This document shows, piece after piece, positions 1 through 7,539 of a DNA stretch of 12,848 nt (position 1 is the stretch's first letter; every line of letters starts with the position of its first letter). This DNA comes from an uncultured Collinsella sp. (GTDB lineage Bacteria; Actinomycetota; Coriobacteriia; Coriobacteriales; Coriobacteriaceae), in NCBI GenBank assembly GCA_900545555.1, contig UQZI01000061.1, positions 1 through 12,848 on the forward strand, in the 5' to 3' direction. A program made the translations under genes and the position numbers. The notes beneath the pieces are model-generated. The model saw only the letters and a program-made list of their open reading frames with translations, had not been told where the DNA came from and did no database searches.

Positions 1-87
1 CCGCACGAAGTGCGCAGCGGGGGTTCTTTCATGTCCGAGGACGCGCCGGAAAGGAAGGTTGCCCTCGGGCCGAACAGCTATGGCAGC

Positions 88-1140
88 TTACGCGACGGTG
101 TAAACCCAGTCGTGCTTATCCTCGACAGCACCGGACTGGATACCAGTCAGGGTCTCGCGGAGCTTCTTCATCACGGGGCCGATCTCGGTGTAGCCAGCCG
201 GGAAGGTCACGGTCTCGTCGGCACCGTAAACCTTGTTGTCGATCTCGCCGACCGGGGAGATGACGGCAGCGGTGCCGCACAGGCCGCACTCGACAAAGGT
301 ACCGGCCTTGACCTCGGCCCACTCGACGGGACGCTGGTCAACGGCCATGCCCAGGTCCTGAGCAACCTGAACGAGCGAACGACGGGTGATAGAGGGCAAG
401 ATGGAGTCGGTGTGCGACTGCGGAACGACGAGGGTGCCGTCCTCCTTCACGAACAGCACGTTGGCGCCGCCGGTCTCCTCGACATAGGTGCGGGACTCGG
501 AGTCGAGATACAGGTTCTCGGCATAGCCCTCGCGATGGGCCTCCATCGTGGGCTTGAGGGACATGGCGTAGTTCAGGCCGGCCTTGATGTTGCCGGTGCC
601 GTGCGGTGCGGCGCGGTCGTACTCGGAAACGCGCAGCTTGACGGGATTGAGGCCACCCTTAAAGTACGGACCGACCGGGGTCACGAGAATGCGGAACGTG
701 TACTCAGGAGCGGGAGCCACGCCGATCACGTCACCGGAGCCGATCATAAACGGACGCACGTACAGGGTCGCGCCGGAACCGAAGGGCGGAACCCAGGCGG
801 CGTTGGCAGAAACGACCTGCTTGACGGCCTCAACGAACTTGTCCTTGGGGAACGGGGGCATCTCGAGGCGCTGCGCAGAGTTGTACATACGCTCGGCGTT
901 CATGTCGGGACGGAAGCAGACGATGCTGCCGTCCTCGGCGGTGTAGGCCTTCAGGCCCTCAAAGACCTCCTGGCAGTAATGGAAGATGCCACCGCACTCG
1001 GAGACATGCAGGGTGTGGTCGGTGGTCAGGCCGCCCTCGTCCCACTCGCCATCCTTCCAATGAGCCTCGTAGCTGTAATCAGTTTTCATGTAGCCAAAGC
1101 CGAGGCTACCCCAATCGATATCCTTCTTCTCGACAGTCAT
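88..1140 (-). CDS. ilvE: Branched-chain amino acid aminotransferase
   Basis: This is a 350-residue class IV PLP-dependent aminotransferase. It should interconvert leucine, isoleucine and valine with their 2-oxo acids, using 2-oxoglutarate/glutamate, in the cytoplasm. The PLP lysine is expected at K186 in GTGNIKAGLNYA (181-192). The conserved EETGGANVLFV (221-231) and GLCGTAAVISPVG (286-298) segments match the longer bacterial BCAT type, whose usual length is about 350-370 residues. The start is the ATG at 1140, with AAGGAG just upstream. The frame stays open 50 codons further, but that extension is Arg-rich and unlike the family N-terminus, so I excluded it. The gene is probably monocistronic: the terminator at 1370-1399 cuts it off from dedA. 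No other ilv or leu gene is in the window. Family is seen from motifs; substrate range is inferred. Confidence 0.95.
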   Translation of the reverse strand: MTVEKKDIDWGSLGFGYMKTDYSYEAHWKDGEWDEGGLTTDHTLHVSECGGIFHYCQEVFEGLKAYTAEDGSIVCFRPDMNAERMYNSAQRLEMPPFPKDKFVEAVKQVVSANAAWVPPFGSGATLYVRPFMIGSGDVIGVAPAPEYTFRILVTPVGPYFKGGLNPVKLRVSEYDRAAPHGTGNIKAGLNYAMSLKPTMEAHREGYAENLYLDSESRTYVEETGGANVLFVKEDGTLVVPQSHTDSILPSITRRSLVQVAQDLGMAVDQRPVEWAEVKAGTFVECGLCGTAAVISPVGEIDNKVYGADETVTFPAGYTEIGPVMKKLRETLTGIQSGAVEDKHDWVYTVA

Positions 1141-1293
1141 ATGTCGCTCCTTACATACACAGTTGCATACTCGCGAACCCGCACGCAAAGACCGAAGCCG
1201 ACCGCGTCGCAACGTCGCACGCCCGGAGCGTAGAGCCGGACGGGACACGCGAACGGCATCAAAGCCGATGGCACGTCGATTCGCATGCACGAG

Positions 1294-1299
1294 ATTGTA
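1294..1299 (-). promoter_or_regulatory. Possible -10 box for ilvE
   Basis: On the minus strand this reads TACAAT (5 of 6 to consensus), after an AT-rich stretch at about 1317-1360. No good -35 lies 16-18 bp upstream; the nearest is a poor TTTTAT. If real, transcription would begin near 1287 and leave a leader of about 147 nt before the ilvE ATG. I see no leader peptide rich in branched-chain codons and no clear attenuator in it. Confidence 0.25.
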
Positions 1300-1369
1300 C
1301 TCCCCGTACGCGTCTGATAAAACGCTTTTCTTTAACTAAGTAAAGTATTTTCATTTGACCGAAGCAGAA

Positions 1370-1399
1370 AGGCCCGCCACCGTAAAGGGTGACGGGCCT
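1370..1399 (-). terminator. Rho-independent terminator after dedA
   Basis: AGGCCCG pairs with CGGGCCT and the inner CACC with GGTG, with one C/A mismatch between the two stems and the loop GTAAAG. On the minus strand the hairpin is followed by a T-rich run (TTTCTGCTT). It lies 30 nt after the dedA stop and upstream of the ilvE promoter region, so it separates the two transcription units. Confidence 0.8.
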
Positions 1400-1428
1400 C
1401 AACGGCACGGTTTGCGCGCTGGCTCGAG

Positions 1429-2076
1429 CTACGCGTTCTTTTTGCCCAGCTTAGCCTTAACCAGACCGACCACGGTCGGGATGATCGACACGGCGACGAT
1501 GCCGATAATCAGCAGCTCAAAGTGCTCCTGCACAAAGGGGATGCCGCCAAAGAAGTAGCCCAGCAGAGTGAAGACCGTCGACCAGGTAATGCCGCCCAAC
1601 ACGTTAAAGATGACAAAGTTGCGCCAATGCATGCCGCCCATGCCGGCGATGAAGGGCACAAAGGTGCGGATAAACGGGAAGAAGCGACCCAGGAAGATGG
1701 CCAGGTGGCCCCATTTGTCCAGGAAGTCCTCGGACTTTTTGATGCGCTCGGGCGTCATGGCCTTCACCTTGCCCGAGGCGATGATCTTTTGGCCAAAGAA
1801 ATGACCGATCATAAAGTTGCACTGATCGCCCAGGATGGCTGCGGCCCATGCGGTGGCCAGCAGAGCCACGATGTTAAAGCCGCCGTTGTGGGCAAAGAAA
1901 CCCGAGGCAAACAGCAGCGAATCGCCGGGAAGGAACGGGAAGAACACCACGCCCGTCTCGATAAAGATGATCAGGAACACGCAGCCATAGGCCATAAGCG
2001 GGCCGGCAGCGATCCAGCTGGCGATCGCGGTGCGCGGATCCTTAAGCAGCTCGGCGATAAAATTGATGAAACCCAT
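1429..2076 (-). CDS. DedA family integral membrane protein
   Basis: This is a 215-residue hydrophobic protein of the DedA/SNARE-associated family, which acts in the cytoplasmic membrane. Members are linked to proton-motive-force maintenance, membrane homeostasis and, in recent work, undecaprenyl-phosphate or phospholipid flipping; which role applies here cannot be read from sequence. Family signatures are FIETGVVFFPFLPGD (residues 37-51, with the conserved acidic E40 and D51) and GRFFPFIRTFVPFIAG (130-145, with R131 and R137). Hydrophobic segments lie near 25-47, 52-92, 125-145, 153-177 and 186-206. The start is the ATG at 2076, preceded by GAGAGG at 9-nt spacing. The frame stays open 23 codons upstream, but that part has no good ribosome binding site and would cover the promoter region. 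The protein ends in a basic tail (KAKLGKKNA). Confidence 0.92.
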   Translation of the reverse strand: MGFINFIAELLKDPRTAIASWIAAGPLMAYGCVFLIIFIETGVVFFPFLPGDSLLFASGFFAHNGGFNIVALLATAWAAAILGDQCNFMIGHFFGQKIIASGKVKAMTPERIKKSEDFLDKWGHLAIFLGRFFPFIRTFVPFIAGMGGMHWRNFVIFNVLGGITWSTVFTLLGYFFGGIPFVQEHFELLIIGIVAVSIIPTVVGLVKAKLGKKNA

Positions 2077-2122
2077 GAAGTAAAACCTCTCAGTTGTGGG
2101 CGCGGACACGTCCAAGTTGACC

Positions 2123-2128
2123 AGTATA
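2123..2128 (-). promoter_or_regulatory. Possible -10 box for dedA
   Basis: The minus strand reads TATACT (5 of 6), placing a start of transcription near 2116 and giving a leader of about 40 nt. No convincing -35 is visible at 16-18 bp. The divergent cysE promoter shares this 224-bp intergenic region (2077-2300), in which I see no other feature. Confidence 0.3.
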
Positions 2129-2253
2129 CGGTTGTGACGCGGCAACGCACACGACCTTACAAAAGCGTGACTTCATTACCAGCAAGTTTGCATAATTGAC
2201 ACCTGTCGCGCAAAGCCGAGCAAGATCGCTCTTCCTAATCCCTAGCGAATCGC

Positions 2254-2259
2254 TATACT
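2254..2259 (+). promoter_or_regulatory. Possible -10 box for cysE
   Basis: TATACT lies 42 nt before the GTG start of cysE. The matching -35 position (about 2231-2237) is poor. A perfect TTGACA occurs at 2196-2201, but the best hexamer for it is CAAGAT at 2221, with a long 19-bp spacer. I cannot decide between the two. No T-box or other riboswitch fold is apparent in this short leader. Confidence 0.3.
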
Positions 2260-2300
2260 TTATTGCATTGCATTGTCGCGGCGCTAAGGGAGGGCGGCCG

Positions 2301-3005
2301 GTGAGCTTTATCAATACCATTCGCGAGGACATCAAGACCGTCCAGGCACAGGACCCCGCCGCGCAAAACGGCCTAGTCATCTTCCTTTCTTACCCCGGCC
2401 TGCATGCCAAGTGGAACCACGTGCCCGAGCACTGGCTGTGGGAACATGGACATCGCTCGCTCGCCCGCGTGCTCTCGCAAATCACCCGCCATATCACTGG
2501 CGTCGAGATTCATCCTGCCGCACAGATCGGCAAGCATTTCTTTATCGACCACGCCATGGGCGTTGTCATCGGCGAAACCGCCATTGTGGGCGACAACTGC
2601 GTGCTCTATCAGGGCGTCACACTTGGCGGCACCGGCAACGAGACCGGCAAGCGCCACCCCACCCTGGGCAACAACGTCACCGTGGGCACAGGCGCCAAGG
2701 TGCTCGGCAACATTCGCATTGGCAACAACGTCAAAATCGGCGGCAACTCGGTCGTCGTCAAGGACGTACCCGACAACTGCACCGTCGTGGGCGTGCCGGG
2801 CCGCGTCATCAAGCGCAACGGCTGCCGCGTATTCGAGGAAAGCTTCGATGCCAAGCAGCATCGCGAGTACATGCCCGATGACGCCGCCGAGCAGAGCGCC
2901 CTCAACCGCCAGGGCATCACCGAGAATGCCCGCCGCGTCAAGGAACTCGAGCGAGAGGTGGCCGAGCTCAAGGCCCTCGTCGCCAAGCTCGTGGACGAGC
3001 ACTAG
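2301..3005 (+). CDS. cysE: Serine O-acetyltransferase
   Basis: This 234-residue enzyme transfers acetyl from acetyl-CoA to L-serine, giving O-acetylserine for cysteine synthesis in the cytoplasm. The start is a GTG at 2301 with GGGAGG just before it; the upstream open frame lacks a ribosome binding site. A short helical N-terminus (1-65) is followed by a left-handed beta-helix of hexapeptide repeats (about 70-165). The catalytic pair D83-H84 sits in FIDHAMGVVIGET (81-93). GVTLGGTGNETGKRHP (105-120) is the typical serine acetyltransferase loop and separates it from generic hexapeptide acetyltransferases. The N-terminus is short, as in Bacillus-type CysE. The tail (about 205-232) is charged and heptad-like, a likely coiled coil, longer than usual. 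cysK is not adjacent. A strong terminator follows 38 nt after the stop. Confidence 0.95.
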   Translation: MSFINTIREDIKTVQAQDPAAQNGLVIFLSYPGLHAKWNHVPEHWLWEHGHRSLARVLSQITRHITGVEIHPAAQIGKHFFIDHAMGVVIGETAIVGDNCVLYQGVTLGGTGNETGKRHPTLGNNVTVGTGAKVLGNIRIGNNVKIGGNSVVVKDVPDNCTVVGVPGRVIKRNGCRVFEESFDAKQHREYMPDDAAEQSALNRQGITENARRVKELEREVAELKALVAKLVDEH

Positions 3006-3043
3006 GAACGCGAGCGGCACAAAACAACATCGGCGCCGACGCA

Positions 3044-3086
3044 AAAGGCGCGCCAGGGAATCCATCCCCGGCGCGCCTTTCTTTTT
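3044..3086 (+). terminator. Terminator after cysE, probably bidirectional
   Basis: AAAGGCGCGCC (3044-3054) pairs perfectly with GGCGCGCCTTT (3070-3080). The 15-nt loop has an inner GGGA/TCCC pairing, and a T-rich run (TTTCTTTTT) follows. Read on the minus strand the same stem ends in TTTT, so it can also stop transcripts from the convergent ABC operon. Confidence 0.9.
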
Positions 3087-3087
3087 G

Positions 3088-3119
3088 ATGTGACATGCGG
3101 GACTGTCCCTTTGTCACAT
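3088..3119 (-). repeat. REP-like inverted repeat, copy 1
   Basis: The arms ATGTGACA (3112-3119 on the minus strand) and TGTCACAT (3088-3095) are perfectly complementary. The 16-nt loop reads AAGGGACAGTCCCGCA on the minus strand and contains GGGAC-A-GTCCC. The element begins on the last base of the ABC transporter stop codon and runs in the same direction as that gene. It shares AAAGGGACAG with the repeat at 12778-12814, although the arms differ. I have the impression that such TGTGACA/GGGACAG palindromes recur in related genomes, but I cannot check that here. Confidence 0.65.
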
Positions 3120-5134
3120 TATGCGAACTGGCTTAGGTAGAGGTCGGCGTAAGCACCCTCGGCAGCCAGCAGTTCCTTATGCGTGCCTTGCTCGATAATG
3201 TTGCCGTGATCCATGACCAAGATCAGGTCGGCGTCCACGATCGTCGACAGGCGATGCGCGATCACAAAGCTCGTGCGCCCATGCATGAGCGCGTCCATGG
3301 CACGGCCGATGGCAAGCTCGGTACGCGTGTCCACGCTCGACGTCGCCTCGTCCAAGATGAGAATCGCCGGGTTGTTGAGCAGCACGCGCGCAATGGTCAG
3401 CAGCTGACGCTGGCCCTGGCTGATGCTTTCGGCATCATTGGCCACGCGCGTGTCGTAGCCCTGCGGCATGGTGCGCACAAAGAAGTCGACCTGCGCGGCG
3501 CGGGCGGCAGCCACGATCTCGTCGCGCGTTGCCTCGGGGCAGCCGTAGGCGATGTTTTCGGAAATCGTGCCGTCGAACAGCCAGGCGTCCTGTAGCACCA
3601 TGCCAAACTGCTGCCGTAGCTCGCCGCGGTCCATGAGGCGCGTATCCACGCCGTCAAGCGTAATACGGCCGCCGTCGATCTCGTAAAAGCGCATGAGCAG
3701 GTTGATGAGCGTCGTCTTGCCTGCGCCCGTGGTTCCCACCACGGCAATCTTCTGGCCCGGCTCGGCGGTAAACGACACGTCGCGCATGAGCGGCTTGTCG
3801 GGCGCATAGCCAAAGCGCACGTGCTCAAAAGCGACGCGGCCCTCAATGCGACCCGGCAGCTTGGCGGCCTCGTCCGGCAGCGGATCGGCCTCCATCTCGG
3901 GCTCATCAAGCAGGTCGAACACGCGCTCCGCACTCGCCAGCGCGCTCTGCAGCGAGTTAAAAGTGAACGACAGCTGCGTCATGGGTTCGGACGCCTCGTA
4001 GATAAACTGGAAGAACGCCTGGAACACGCCGACGGTCATGTGACCGGCGACCAGCATGCTGCAGCCCACGAGCGCAATCACAATCTGCGCCAGGCGACCG
4101 ATAAAGCGAACCGCGGGTCCGACGGCGTTGATCATAAAGTCGGCCTTGGTGCTCACGCGCGCCAGCTCGCCCGAGGCCTCGTGCACCTCGGCAGAGCTCT
4201 GGTGCTCGCGGTTGAATGCGCGAATCACCAAACGGCCCGAATAGCCTTCCTCGACCGCGCTCGTGATTTTGGACACCCACTCCTGACGCTCGCCCGTCAC
4301 ATCATGCGTACGGCGCGAAACCACCTTGGTCACCAGCAGCGATACCGCCGTAAAACCCAAAAAGATCAACGTGAGCCTAACGCTATAGACGAACATCATG
4401 ATGATGGCGCCCGTCACGGTACCGATCGATACCAGCAGCTGCAGCAATCCGCGCTGCATACTCTCGGACATCTTGTCCAAGTCGTTGGTCGCGCGGCTGA
4501 CCACCTCACCGGGGCGATGTGCGTCAAAGTAGGCGAGCGGCAGGCGGCTGAGCTTTTGCGCGATGCGGTTGCGCAGACGCAGGTTGAGGCGTTCGGCCAC
4601 GCTCGACATCAAAAAGCTCTGGAGCGCATAGAACGAGGCAGCGGCAGTCCAGATCATAAAGTAGACGAAGATGGTCTTGCCGCAGTTCTCCCAGGTGATG
4701 TTGAAGGTGGTTCCGTTGGCAAACGCCACCTGCATATGCCCCCACAGCTCGTCGATGACGTGAGCGCTGTACGCCGGCGCGGCGGTGTTAAAGATGACGT
4801 AGAACACGATGCTCGCAAACACGATGTAAAAGCGCCAATGGTCGCCGGCGGCCTCGCTCCACAGGCGGCGCACCGTCGCCCAGGTGTCGCGGGGCGTCTC
4901 GTCGTCGGCTCCGTCGTCAACGTCGCGCATGCGCTCTGCCTCAGCGCGGGCGCGCTCGTCCTCGGCGCGCTCGTTTTCCTCGTAGAGTGCCTGGCGGCGA
5001 GCCTCGCGCTCGGCCGCAGCCCTGGCGGCGTCATCCAGCTCGGTCGACGCGGCAGCCTGCTCGACCGTTTTCTCGCCAGCGTCCACAGCGTTCGAATCGA
5101 TTGCGTCACCGCACTTCTTGAGCTCCTCAGTCAT
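3119..5134 (-). CDS. ABC exporter subunit with consensus ATPase motifs
   Basis: This is a 671-residue half-transporter: a transmembrane domain (about 85-410) fused to a nucleotide-binding domain (about 430-671). It should export hydrophobic compounds or drugs together with its partner encoded just upstream. Walker A is GTTGAGKT (467-474), Q-loop Q515, Walker B ILILDE with catalytic E596, and H-loop H627. Its signature motif is altered to ISQGQ (571-575). Residues 1-80 form an unusual hydrophilic, Glu/Ala/Arg-rich extension likely to be coiled coil and cytoplasmic. I chose the ATG at 5134, 8 nt after GGAGG. A GTG at 5143 is also in frame but would sit on the ribosome binding site. The partner gene stops 1 nt before this start, so the two are probably translationally coupled. 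The transported compound cannot be predicted. Confidence 0.92.
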   Translation of the reverse strand: MTEELKKCGDAIDSNAVDAGEKTVEQAAASTELDDAARAAAEREARRQALYEENERAEDERARAEAERMRDVDDGADDETPRDTWATVRRLWSEAAGDHWRFYIVFASIVFYVIFNTAAPAYSAHVIDELWGHMQVAFANGTTFNITWENCGKTIFVYFMIWTAAASFYALQSFLMSSVAERLNLRLRNRIAQKLSRLPLAYFDAHRPGEVVSRATNDLDKMSESMQRGLLQLLVSIGTVTGAIIMMFVYSVRLTLIFLGFTAVSLLVTKVVSRRTHDVTGERQEWVSKITSAVEEGYSGRLVIRAFNREHQSSAEVHEASGELARVSTKADFMINAVGPAVRFIGRLAQIVIALVGCSMLVAGHMTVGVFQAFFQFIYEASEPMTQLSFTFNSLQSALASAERVFDLLDEPEMEADPLPDEAAKLPGRIEGRVAFEHVRFGYAPDKPLMRDVSFTAEPGQKIAVVGTTGAGKTTLINLLMRFYEIDGGRITLDGVDTRLMDRGELRQQFGMVLQDAWLFDGTISENIAYGCPEATRDEIVAAARAAQVDFFVRTMPQGYDTRVANDAESISQGQRQLLTIARVLLNNPAILILDEATSSVDTRTELAIGRAMDALMHGRTSFVIAHRLSTIVDADLILVMDHGNIIEQGTHKELLAAEGAYADLYLSQFA

Positions 5135-5135
5135 G

Positions 5136-6872
5136 CTACTCACCTCCCTTCATCTGCGATTCCGCGATAGCGCGGTACACCTCGCAGGTTTCCATGAGCT
5201 CGTCGTGCGTGCCCAGGCCCACGACCTCGCCGTCCTTGAGCACCACGATCTGGTCGGCATGCAAGATCGTCGAGATGCGCTGCGCGATGATGAGCACCGC
5301 AGCGTCGCGCGTCTCCTCCTGCAGCGCATGGCGCAGCGCTGCATCGGTCTTAAAGTCCAAGGCCGAAAAACTGTCATCGAAGATATACAGATCGGCATGC
5401 TTCATGAGCGCGCGAGCAATGGCCAGGCGCTGGCGCTGACCACCCGAGAAGTTCGTACCGCCCTGGGCAACCGGGGTATCGAGCCCCTGCGGTTGATCGA
5501 GCACAAAGGTGCTCTGGGCAACCTGCAGCGCATGAATCATGTCCGCCTCGGTCGCGTCCTCGTTGCCAAAGCGCAGATTGCTTGCCACGGTGCCCGAGAA
5601 CAGCCACGCCTTCTGCGGCACATAGGCAATGCGCCCGCGAATCTCGTCTTGCGAAAGGTCGCGCAGGTCAACACCGTCCAGGCGAATGGCGCCCTTCGTG
5701 GCATCGTGAAAACGCAGCAAGAGCTTTGCCACCGTCGACTTACCCGAACCGGTCGAGCCCACGATCGCGGTGGTCTGCCCGCGACGACAGGCAAAACTCA
5801 GGTCGCACAGCGTGTCCTCGTCGGCGTCGTCAAAGCGAAACGACATATGATCGAACACGGCAACCGCATCAGCCCCGTCCTTTGAGTCGGACGCGGCCGC
5901 ATCAAGCGTACGCTGGCCATCGACGATGCTCGGCTCAATCTCCAGCACTTGCTGTGCACGGCTTAGACATGCCGCGGCGCGTGGCAGCGTTAGCACCACC
6001 ATCTGCGCCATCATCACAAAGAACAGGATCAGAAGCGCGTACTCCAGCACCGCCGAGATGCTCGCGATCTGCATGGCGTGGGCGCCCACGCGGTTGCCGC
6101 CAACCCACAGCACCGCTACCTCGGCGATGTTCATCAAAAAGAAGCTTGAGCTGTCGAGGCCCACAAACAGGTGGTTGACTTTGATGGCGTTGGCGGCGTA
6201 GTCGCTGAACACCTCGTCCAGGCGCCGCTCCTCGTGACGCTCCTTGTTAAACGCACGGATGACGCGCACGCCCACGATGTTTTCGCGCAGCACCACGTTC
6301 ATGCGGTCGATAAAGCTCTGCAGGCGCATAAAGATCGGAGCCGCGTTGGCAACCGTAAAGACCGCCGCAACCAGCACGATCGCAACCACGACGCCCAGAA
6401 GCATGCCCATGGCCGGATCGATGAGCCAGGCAAAGATGATGCCCGCCACGGCCAAGAACGGTACCGGCAGCACCAGCTGAATCGTCTGCAGGATCGCTTG
6501 CTGGATCACGTTGATGTCGTTGAGCGAGCGCGTGATCATCGAGCCCGTGCCAAAGCGCTCAAAGTCGCTGGCGGACAGCTCGAGCGACTTATCGTAGACG
6601 GCGTTGCGGATGTCGCAGGCCACATTGGCCGCCAGACGGGCCGAAAGGTAGCAGCCCAGCACCGCGCCGCCGCTGGCCATGCCAGTCGCGATGAGCATGT
6701 ACAGACCGTTGCGCAAAATGTAGTCGACATCGCCCGTGGTGATGCCGGTGTTGACCATGTTCGCCAGCATCGTGGGAACCAACAGCGTACCGACGTTGTC
6801 GATTAGCAGCACCAGCAGCGTCACCGCGATCAGACCGCGGTACGGCCTCATAAACCTCATTAAGAGTCGCAT
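5136..6872 (-). CDS. ABC exporter subunit with degenerate ATPase motifs
   Basis: This is a 578-residue half-transporter with a six-helix transmembrane domain (about 1-310) and a nucleotide-binding domain (about 335-578). Walker A is GSTGSGKST (372-380), Q-loop Q420, and the signature FSGGQ (475-479) is intact. Walker B reads LYIFDD, so D500 replaces the catalytic glutamate, and the H-loop residue is Q531 instead of histidine. This is the classic pattern of the non-catalytic half of a heterodimeric exporter such as TM287/288 or BmrC/BmrD. The start ATG at 6872 lies inside the 3' end of the marR gene (13-nt overlap), with GAGGGGG just upstream. It forms an operon with marR before it and the consensus subunit after it. 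Substrate unknown; multidrug export is the usual family role. Confidence 0.93.
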   Translation of the reverse strand: MRLLMRFMRPYRGLIAVTLLVLLIDNVGTLLVPTMLANMVNTGITTGDVDYILRNGLYMLIATGMASGGAVLGCYLSARLAANVACDIRNAVYDKSLELSASDFERFGTGSMITRSLNDINVIQQAILQTIQLVLPVPFLAVAGIIFAWLIDPAMGMLLGVVVAIVLVAAVFTVANAAPIFMRLQSFIDRMNVVLRENIVGVRVIRAFNKERHEERRLDEVFSDYAANAIKVNHLFVGLDSSSFFLMNIAEVAVLWVGGNRVGAHAMQIASISAVLEYALLILFFVMMAQMVVLTLPRAAACLSRAQQVLEIEPSIVDGQRTLDAAASDSKDGADAVAVFDHMSFRFDDADEDTLCDLSFACRRGQTTAIVGSTGSGKSTVAKLLLRFHDATKGAIRLDGVDLRDLSQDEIRGRIAYVPQKAWLFSGTVASNLRFGNEDATEADMIHALQVAQSTFVLDQPQGLDTPVAQGGTNFSGGQRQRLAIARALMKHADLYIFDDSFSALDFKTDAALRHALQEETRDAAVLIIAQRISTILHADQIVVLKDGEVVGLGTHDELMETCEVYRAIAESQMKGGE

Positions 6873-7360
6873 GTCTCCCCCTCGCCCTTATCGTCAGCCT
6901 CGTTCTCGGCGGCAACTTGCCGTTTAAATGCCTCGCACTCTTCGTTAAGAACATGGGAGAACTTACCGACCAAGCGCATGATCTCGCGCTGTTCCCACGG
7001 CTCGAGCGCCTCGAATGCCTGTTGCTCGGCTTTTTGCGCCGGCAACGCGTAGCGCTTGGCAAACTGCATACCTTCTGCGGTCAGTCGCACAACCTTGTTC
7101 TTACGACTGCCCTCGGCAAACTCCAACGTCGCAAGCCCTCGCGCCCTAAGCGTCTTGATTGCCGAATTGATGGTCTGTTTGCTGTAGAACCATTCACTCG
7201 TCAGCCGACTCACGGCAACGCTTCCACCCGCTGCACTCGTGTCGACGAGCATCCAATAGGCGCAATCCGAAAGACCGCAGGCGCGCGAGAACTCCGAATA
7301 GATATGGTCGAGTCCATTGAGCATCCGGTCGAAATCGACCAGCGTAACCGCACTATTCAT
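6860..7360 (-). CDS. MarR-type transcriptional regulator
   Basis: This 166-residue protein has a winged helix-turn-helix at about 49-98. The recognition helix is near SKQTINSAIKTLRARGL (60-76), the wing is FAEGSRKNKVV (81-91), and VRLTAEG (91-97) is typical of the MarR fold. Flanking helices (about 5-45 and 105-150) should form the dimer. It is first in the operon with the ABC exporter and overlaps the next gene by 13 nt, so it most likely represses this operon and senses an exported compound; that is inference from context. The ATG at 7360 has only a modest GGTGGG ribosome binding site. The C-terminal 20 residues are acidic and hydrophilic. Two identical 14-bp repeats in its promoter are the likely operators. 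Confidence 0.88.
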   Translation of the reverse strand: MNSAVTLVDFDRMLNGLDHIYSEFSRACGLSDCAYWMLVDTSAAGGSVAVSRLTSEWFYSKQTINSAIKTLRARGLATLEFAEGSRKNKVVRLTAEGMQFAKRYALPAQKAEQQAFEALEPWEQREIMRLVGKFSHVLNEECEAFKRQVAAENEADDKGEGETCDS

Positions 7361-7378
7361 CTATCCCACCATTCGATT

Positions 7379-7435
7379 GTCCGAGTTTTGACCAATTTAC
7401 ATCTCTACATTAGTCCGAGTTTTGACTATCGTCAA
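7379..7435 (-). promoter_or_regulatory. marR operon promoter with two direct-repeat operators
   Basis: On the minus strand, TTGACG (7430-7435) and TAATGT (7407-7412) are separated by exactly 17 bp. The 14-mer GTCAAAACTCGGAC occurs twice without mismatch: at 7413-7426, filling most of the -35/-10 spacer, and at 7379-7392, between the -10 and the start codon. The copies are 34 bp apart. Each has a weak dyad (outer GTC/GAC). The -10 box is only 3 of 6. The geometry fits repression by the MarR protein encoded immediately downstream. Confidence 0.6.
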
Positions 7436-7477
7436 TAAGCTCGTTATATATGGTCAGCTCTACATAGGCATGTCGAC

Positions 7478-7513
7478 AAAAAAGACCGCCGGCGCGGGGG
7501 CGGCGCCGGCGGT
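7478..7513 (-). terminator. Rho-independent terminator after the 96-residue protein gene
   Basis: ACCGCCGGCGC pairs perfectly with GCGCCGGCGGT (11 bp, 7-nt loop) and on the minus strand is followed by CTTTTTT. It lies 27 nt after the stop of the small hypothetical gene and upstream of the marR promoter, so it insulates the two units. Confidence 0.9.
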
Positions 7514-7539
7514 TGCGAGAGAATATCGATTGTTGGCCG

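Noticed and set aside
2..14. CGCAC-GAA-GTGCG hairpin as a terminator for ilvE
   Set aside because: The stem is only 5 bp and any T-run would lie outside the window, so it cannot be supported. I see no other terminator between the ilvE stop and the window edge.
10..1233. Long plus-strand open frame opposite ilvE
   Set aside because: It is the antisense shadow of a convincing aminotransferase with family motifs; its product is low-complexity and has no ribosome binding site. The same applies to the long plus-strand frames opposite the ABC genes (3821-5170, 5118-5885, 6171-6806) and yeiH (10869-11843).
1141..1290. In-frame 50-codon N-terminal extension of ilvE
   Set aside because: The extension is Arg-rich and unlike any aminotransferase N-terminus, while the ATG at 1140 has a proper AAGGAG.
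2160..2300. T-box or other riboswitch upstream of cysE
   Set aside because: The leader is too short for a T-box and no conserved T-box sequence or stem is visible.
2609..2986. Minus-strand frame inside cysE
   Set aside because: It is the antisense of the beta-helix repeats, whose repetitive codons keep the opposite frames open.
5135..5143. GTG at 5143 as start of the 671-residue ABC subunit
   Set aside because: It would overlap the GGGAGG ribosome binding site; the ATG at 5134 is correctly spaced from it.
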